Source: Planctomycetia bacterium (GTDB lineage Bacteria; Planctomycetota; UBA1135; GCA-002686595). Taken from it: a stretch of DNA of 9,669 bases. Under the pieces are notes generated by a model that ran no database searches, was not told the origin of the DNA, and saw only the letters and a list, made by a program, of their open reading frames with translations. Shown here in pieces: positions 6,647 through 9,669 of the stretch (position 1 is the first letter of the stretch; each line of letters begins with the position of its first letter). Made by a program: the position numbers and the translations under genes. The stretch lies in NCBI GenBank assembly GCA_005778045.1, contig SXKQ01000026.1, positions 1 through 9,669 of the forward strand, written 5' to 3'.

Positions 6647-8368
6647 CTAGGGCTCCTCGGGCACGACGAGGATACTGTCGAGCGCAGGTCCCGCCACCAC
6701 GGAGTGCGCTCCGCTCGGCCAGCGCACCTCGACCGATTCGATCTCCGAGACCTTCCCGAGCCCGAAGTGCAGCCGCGGGTCGTGCGAGGAATACAGACCT
6801 GCGGTGAGGCGCGCCTCGCGCGTCCAAGCTCGTCCACCGGCGCGCACGGTGACCTTGGCGCCGATCCCGTCGCGATTGGATCGGGAGCCCACGAGCCGGA
6901 TCGCCAGCGAGCGCCCAGCGCGGGCCGAGCGGTTCTCCAGGAGCCGCGGACGCTCGTCCATGTCCGTCACGAGCGCATCGAGATCGCCGTCCTCGTCGGG
7001 ATCGCCGAGCGCGAGCCCGCGCGCCGAGTGCAGGCCCTCGAGCCCGCCGCCGATGCGCACGGTCGCGTCCAGCCAGACGACGGCGCCCGAACTGCCGGTG
7101 ACGGCCTCGTAGAGCTGGGTCTCCATCTTCCAGCCGCTCATTCCGACCTGCTTGGCCTGCGGATACACGTGTCCGTTGGCGATCAGCACATCGAGGTCCC
7201 CGTCGAGCTCCGCATCGAGGAATGCCGCACCCCAGCCGAGCTTGTCGACCGAGCCCGCGGCGAGGCCCAGCGGCCGAGCGCGGTCCGCAAAGCGCCCCGT
7301 GCCATCGTTGATGTGCAGCGAGTTGGGCTCGAAGTCGAAGTTCGTCCGCAGCACATCGAAGTCGCCATCGAAGTCGACGTCCTCCGGCACGAGCCCCATC
7401 GCGCTCGTCGCGCGTCCATCGGCCCCGAGCGCGAAGCCGCGCGCCGCGCCTTCCTCCGTGAAATGCCCGCGCCCGTCGTTCACGAACAGGTTCGACGGCT
7501 GCATGTCGTTGCCGACGAGGATGTCCTGATCGCCGTCTCCGTCGATGTCGCTGAACACTGCCGCGTACGAGCACAGAGCCTTCGGGAGCACGAGCCCGCG
7601 CTCCGCCGTGGCCTCACGGAACTTGCCGCCGCCGAGACCGAGGAACAGCGCATCGGGCGCACCCGGGTTGAAACCCTTCTTGTTCTCCTCCTCGGGGCCC
7701 CACGCGACCTCGATCTCCTTGATCACGTTGCGCACGCCCTTGTTGGGCGGGTTCTCGAAATCGAACAGGCAGTAGTTCGCGACGTAGAGATCGAGCTGGC
7801 CGTCGTTGTCGACATCGGCGAACGCCGCGCCCGCTGCCCACAGCTCGTTACGGATTCCGCTCTCCGCCGTCGCGTCTACGAAGCGTCCGCCGTCGTTGCG
7901 CAACAGCACGTCGGGTCCGATGCATCCAAGGTAGAGATCCGGGTCACCGTCGTTGTCGACGTCCGCGGTTGCGATGGCCTGCACCCAGTCGCGGCGATCG
8001 CAGCCGGTGTCCGCGCTCACGTCGGTGAAGCGCAGCCCACCGTCGTTTCGATACAGCGCACTGCGGGCGTCCCGCGCGATCTCGAGCCGTGCACCGTTGT
8101 CGAGGTAGCGCACGCGCTGGCCGTTGCCGATGAACAGATCGAGGTCGCCATCGCCGTCGTAGTCGAGCCACGCCGCGCCCGTTCCGTTGCTCTCCGGGAT
8201 GTACCAGCGCCTCGGATCGCCGCTCTCCTGCACCAGCGCGAGACCGGCGCGCTCGCCCACCTCCGCGAATTCGATGCGCGCTTCCGCGGGCAGCGGCGCG
8301 AGCTCCTCTCCGCAGGCGGGAAGCAGGGCGAGCAGGAGCGGGGCAGCCGGGGAGCGGAGTGCGTTCAT
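6647..8368 (-). CDS. CRTAC1-like lipoprotein: seven FG-GAP/VCBS-type repeats plus ASPIC/UnbV domain
   Basis: The 573-residue product begins with a short lipoprotein signal peptide (one Arg, then a Leu/Ala-rich core) ending in the lipobox LPAC, so Cys19 should be lipidated and the protein anchored in the outer or inner membrane facing outward. Seven DxDxDG-type calcium loops start at residues 69, 136, 185, 274, 330, 385 and 456, the repeat number expected of a closed seven-bladed integrin-alpha-like propeller; the sixth (DAELDGDLD) is degenerate. Residues ~486-565 form an ASPIC/UnbV domain, with SNRDGIGAKVTV (497-508), LHFGLG (533-538) and VEVRWPSG (546-553). Proteins of this type are secreted and adhesion- or scaffold-like; no catalytic role is established. 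The gene ends 5 nt before the radical SAM start, so the two are probably co-translated. Possible roles are export partner, receptor or surface display for the modified peptide; this is inference. No Shine-Dalgarno is evident before ATG 8368, where a hairpin occurs instead. Confidence 0.92.
   Translation of the reverse strand: MNALRSPAAPLLLALLPACGEELAPLPAEARIEFAEVGERAGLALVQESGDPRRWYIPESNGTGAAWLDYDGDGDLDLFIGNGQRVRYLDNGARLEIARDARSALYRNDGGLRFTDVSADTGCDRRDWVQAIATADVDNDGDPDLYLGCIGPDVLLRNDGGRFVDATAESGIRNELWAAGAAFADVDNDGQLDLYVANYCLFDFENPPNKGVRNVIKEIEVAWGPEEENKKGFNPGAPDALFLGLGGGKFREATAERGLVLPKALCSYAAVFSDIDGDGDQDILVGNDMQPSNLFVNDGRGHFTEEGAARGFALGADGRATSAMGLVPEDVDFDGDFDVLRTNFDFEPNSLHINDGTGRFADRARPLGLAAGSVDKLGWGAAFLDAELDGDLDVLIANGHVYPQAKQVGMSGWKMETQLYEAVTGSSGAVVWLDATVRIGGGLEGLHSARGLALGDPDEDGDLDALVTDMDERPRLLENRSARAGRSLAIRLVGSRSNRDGIGAKVTVRAGGRAWTREARLTAGLYSSHDPRLHFGLGKVSEIESVEVRWPSGAHSVVAGPALDSILVVPEEP
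6653..6658 (-). promoter_or_regulatory. Ribosome binding site of the radical SAM gene
   Basis: GAGGAG on the minus strand sits 11 nt before the ATG at 6641, inside the final codons of the lipoprotein gene (TAG stop at 6649-6647). It supports 6641 as the start, where the clear beta-strand MKVALVFPP begins the B12-binding-type domain. Confidence 0.5.
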
Positions 8369-8391
8369 CGCGGTGCATTCTAGGCACCGCG
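8369..8391 (-). promoter_or_regulatory. Perfect 8-bp inverted repeat directly before the lipoprotein start codon
   Basis: CGCGGTGC (8369-8376) and GCACCGCG (8384-8391) are exact reverse complements separated by a 7-nt loop. The repeat fills most of the 33-nt gap between ybaK and the lipoprotein gene and ends at the base next to the ATG. No T-run follows, so an intrinsic terminator is unlikely. As an RNA hairpin it would occupy the ribosome-binding region; as DNA it could be an operator. Either role is inferred. Confidence 0.4.
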
Positions 8392-8401
8392 CGCTCCGCG
8401 G

Positions 8402-8887
8402 TCAGGCATCCGTCGCGACGTCGACGAGCACGGGAGCGAGCACGCGCGCCGCTTCCTTGGGGTCGAGCGACACGAGCAAGCCGCGGCGACCGCCGTTGAT
8501 CCAGATGCGCGGCAGGTCGAGGATCGTGCGCTCCATGTAGACCTTCATCGCCCTGCGAGCGCCGAACGGGCTCGTCCCGCCGACCTGATAGCCCGAGTGG
8601 CGGTCGGCCACCTCGGGCTTGCAGGGCTGGACGCTGCGCACGCCGATCTGGCGCGCGAGGTTGCGCATCGAGACCTGCTTGTCACCGTGCATGAGCACGA
8701 CCAGCGGCTCCTTGGCGTCATCCTCGAGCACCAGCGTCTTGATCACCTGATGCTCCGGTACGCCCAGCGCTGCGGAGGAGGCTGCGGTGCCGCCCTTCTC
8801 GACGTAGGCGTACTCGTGAGCCTCGAATGCGACGTTGGCCGCGCGCAGCGCGCGCACGGCCTGCGTGACCGGGTACTTCGAGCTCAT
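8402..8887 (-). CDS. ybaK: YbaK/EbsC-type Cys-tRNA(Pro) deacylase
   Basis: The 161-residue product is a full-length member of the YbaK/ProX editing family. YbaK hydrolyses cysteine mischarged on tRNA(Pro), and sometimes Cys-tRNA(Cys), in trans in the cytoplasm. Family features are visible: residues 21-29 (FEAHEYAYV), GVPEHQVIKTLVL (42-54) with Lys50 at the position of the essential lysine, SGYQVGGTSPFG (98-109), and IWINGGRRGLLVSLDP (128-143). The ATG at 8887 overlaps the TGA of fadE in an ATGA, so it is probably translated by coupling; the nearest Shine-Dalgarno-like GGAG is only 2 nt away. The frame is open much further upstream, but that extension is a shadow of fadE. Confidence 0.93.
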   Translation of the reverse strand: MSSKYPVTQAVRALRAANVAFEAHEYAYVEKGGTAASSAALGVPEHQVIKTLVLEDDAKEPLVVLMHGDKQVSMRNLARQIGVRSVQPCKPEVADRHSGYQVGGTSPFGARRAMKVYMERTILDLPRIWINGGRRGLLVSLDPKEAARVLAPVLVDVATDA

Positions 8888-9669
8888 CGCTCCAGCGTAC
8901 CGCGCGGGAATGCGTCGACGGCGACCGCGGCCTCGCGGGCATGCTCGGCTGCGCGGATCGCCTCCGCTTCGATGGGGGAGAGCACTCCCTCCGCCTGCGC
9001 GAGCTCGACCACGTTCGCGCCGCCGCGCGGGAGCTTGCCCTTGCGCTGGGCGTCCTTGAGCTTGTCCCGCGCGCCTTGCGCGGCCACCACCGCCGACAGC
9101 GCGGCCTCGAGCTGACCGAGGCCCAGCTCCTCCGCGGGCGGCACGTACACGAGCCGCGTGAGCAGGTCCCGCAGCGCGCCGCCCTCCACGACCCCGCGCG
9201 CGACCGCGCTCGTGCGACGGTCGTCCGGTGCGCGTCGGCGCGCCCCGAGCGGGAACAGCGCCGCGCGCAACCCGAACGCGACGGGGCGTGTCGGCAGGTT
9301 GTCGAGCAGCCCGACGAGCGCACTCTCGACCTCGTGCAGGGCGCGCTCCATCGACCAGCGGAACACGTCGCGTTGCACGGCGGGCTGACCCGCGTCGAGG
9401 AAGCGCTTGAGCACGGCCGATCCGAGGTAAAGCCACGCCAGCGCGTCTGCGAGTCGTCCGCTGAGGTTCTCCTTGCGCTTCAGCGCCGCCCCGAGCGTTC
9501 CCATCGCGGTGTCGGCCGCGAAGGCGAATGCCGCGCTGTAGCGCACGAGGTCGCGCGCGTAGGGCGCCGCGATTCCCCGGCACGGCACGCTCGCCAGCGC
9601 TCCGCCGGTGAGGCCGTGTCCGAAGGCGCGCACGCCGTTGGTGAGGACGTGTCCGACATGTCCCCAGAA
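8884..9669 (-). CDS. fadE: Acyl-CoA dehydrogenase FadE, C-terminal part (5' truncated by window)
   Basis: This is the C-terminal ~261 residues of a large FadE-type acyl-CoA dehydrogenase, the FAD enzyme catalysing the first oxidation of beta-oxidation (acyl-CoA to trans-2-enoyl-CoA). The frame is open from the window edge, reading FWGHVGHVLTNGVRAFGHGLTGG, a block typical of the start of the FadE-specific tail (DUF1974). It is followed by a helical region with RYSAAFAFAADTAMGTLGAA, KRKENLSGRLADAL and VLKRFLDAG, and the closing AVAVDAFPRG, comparable to the SINVDDF-type end of E. coli FadE. E. coli FadE is 814 residues, so about a third is present here. The GTG at 9633 is an internal Val, not a start. 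The stop overlaps the ybaK start by 4 nt. The fragment looks intact and functional. Confidence 0.9.
   Translation of the reverse strand, partial: FWGHVGHVLTNGVRAFGHGLTGGALASVPCRGIAAPYARDLVRYSAAFAFAADTAMGTLGAALKRKENLSGRLADALAWLYLGSAVLKRFLDAGQPAVQRDVFRWSMERALHEVESALVGLLDNLPTRPVAFGLRAALFPLGARRRAPDDRRTSAVARGVVEGGALRDLLTRLVYVPPAEELGLGQLEAALSAVVAAQGARDKLKDAQRKGKLPRGGANVVELAQAEGVLSPIEAEAIRAAEHAREAAVAVDAFPRGTLER

Noticed and set aside
5424..6650. 408-residue + strand ORF opposite the radical SAM gene
   Set aside because: It is low-complexity, with no motifs, and lies entirely antisense to a clear enzyme.
6642..7574. 311-codon N-terminal extension of the radical SAM frame
   Set aside because: It overlaps the lipoprotein gene and translates to Arg/Gly-rich sequence. 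The natural start at 6641 has a Shine-Dalgarno and begins the B12-binding-type domain.
6704..8383. 559-residue + strand ORF opposite the FG-GAP lipoprotein gene
   Set aside because: It is a shadow of codon bias in GC-rich coding DNA. Its translation is rich in Arg, Val and Glu without any family motif, while the opposite strand has a signal peptide, seven calcium loops and an ASPIC/UnbV domain.
8888..9583. Long upstream extension of the ybaK frame
   Set aside because: It overlaps fadE in another frame, and the translation is Arg/Ala-rich. YbaK has its normal full length from 8887.

Overview
This is a compact, very GC-rich bacterial chromosome segment with almost no intergenic space. The nearest recognisable gene set (AcnA-type aconitase, DevB-type 6-phosphogluconolactonase, FadE with its DUF1974 tail, YbaK, and FG-GAP/ASPIC-UnbV lipoproteins) suits a free-living Gram-negative of the Myxococcota/deltaproteobacterial or a similar high-GC uncultured lineage. 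That placement is inference. No mobile element, tRNA, rRNA or CRISPR array is visible.

Layout. Positions 1-4238 are read on the + strand: the 3' end of acnA, a strong hairpin that probably acts as its terminator, pgl, a polytopic membrane protein built from an internal duplication, and a large zincin-type metallopeptidase whose start lies one base after the stop of the membrane protein gene. Positions 4261-9669 are read on the - strand, in the order fadE (3' part), ybaK, a lipoprotein with seven FG-GAP-like calcium loops and an ASPIC/UnbV domain, a cobalamin-type radical SAM enzyme with a C-terminal PqqD-like domain, and a 60-residue small protein. The two blocks converge with only 22 bp between the stop codons.

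The most notable part is 4261-8368. The lipoprotein gene, the radical SAM gene and the small gene are packed with a 5-nt gap and a 4-nt ATGA overlap. The small gene has the best Shine-Dalgarno sequence in the window. A radical SAM enzyme fused to a PqqD-like (RiPP recognition element) domain and translationally coupled to a short peptide with a charged, Ala-rich N-terminal half and an aromatic C-terminal half is the expected layout of a RiPP (ribosomally made, modified peptide) locus. Here the precursor lacks Cys and Trp, the enzyme has a CX4CX2C cluster motif, and the partner is a predicted surface lipoprotein beta-propeller. I do not recognise this combination as a named system. Upstream, fadE and ybaK look like housekeeping genes sharing the transcript or lying next to it.
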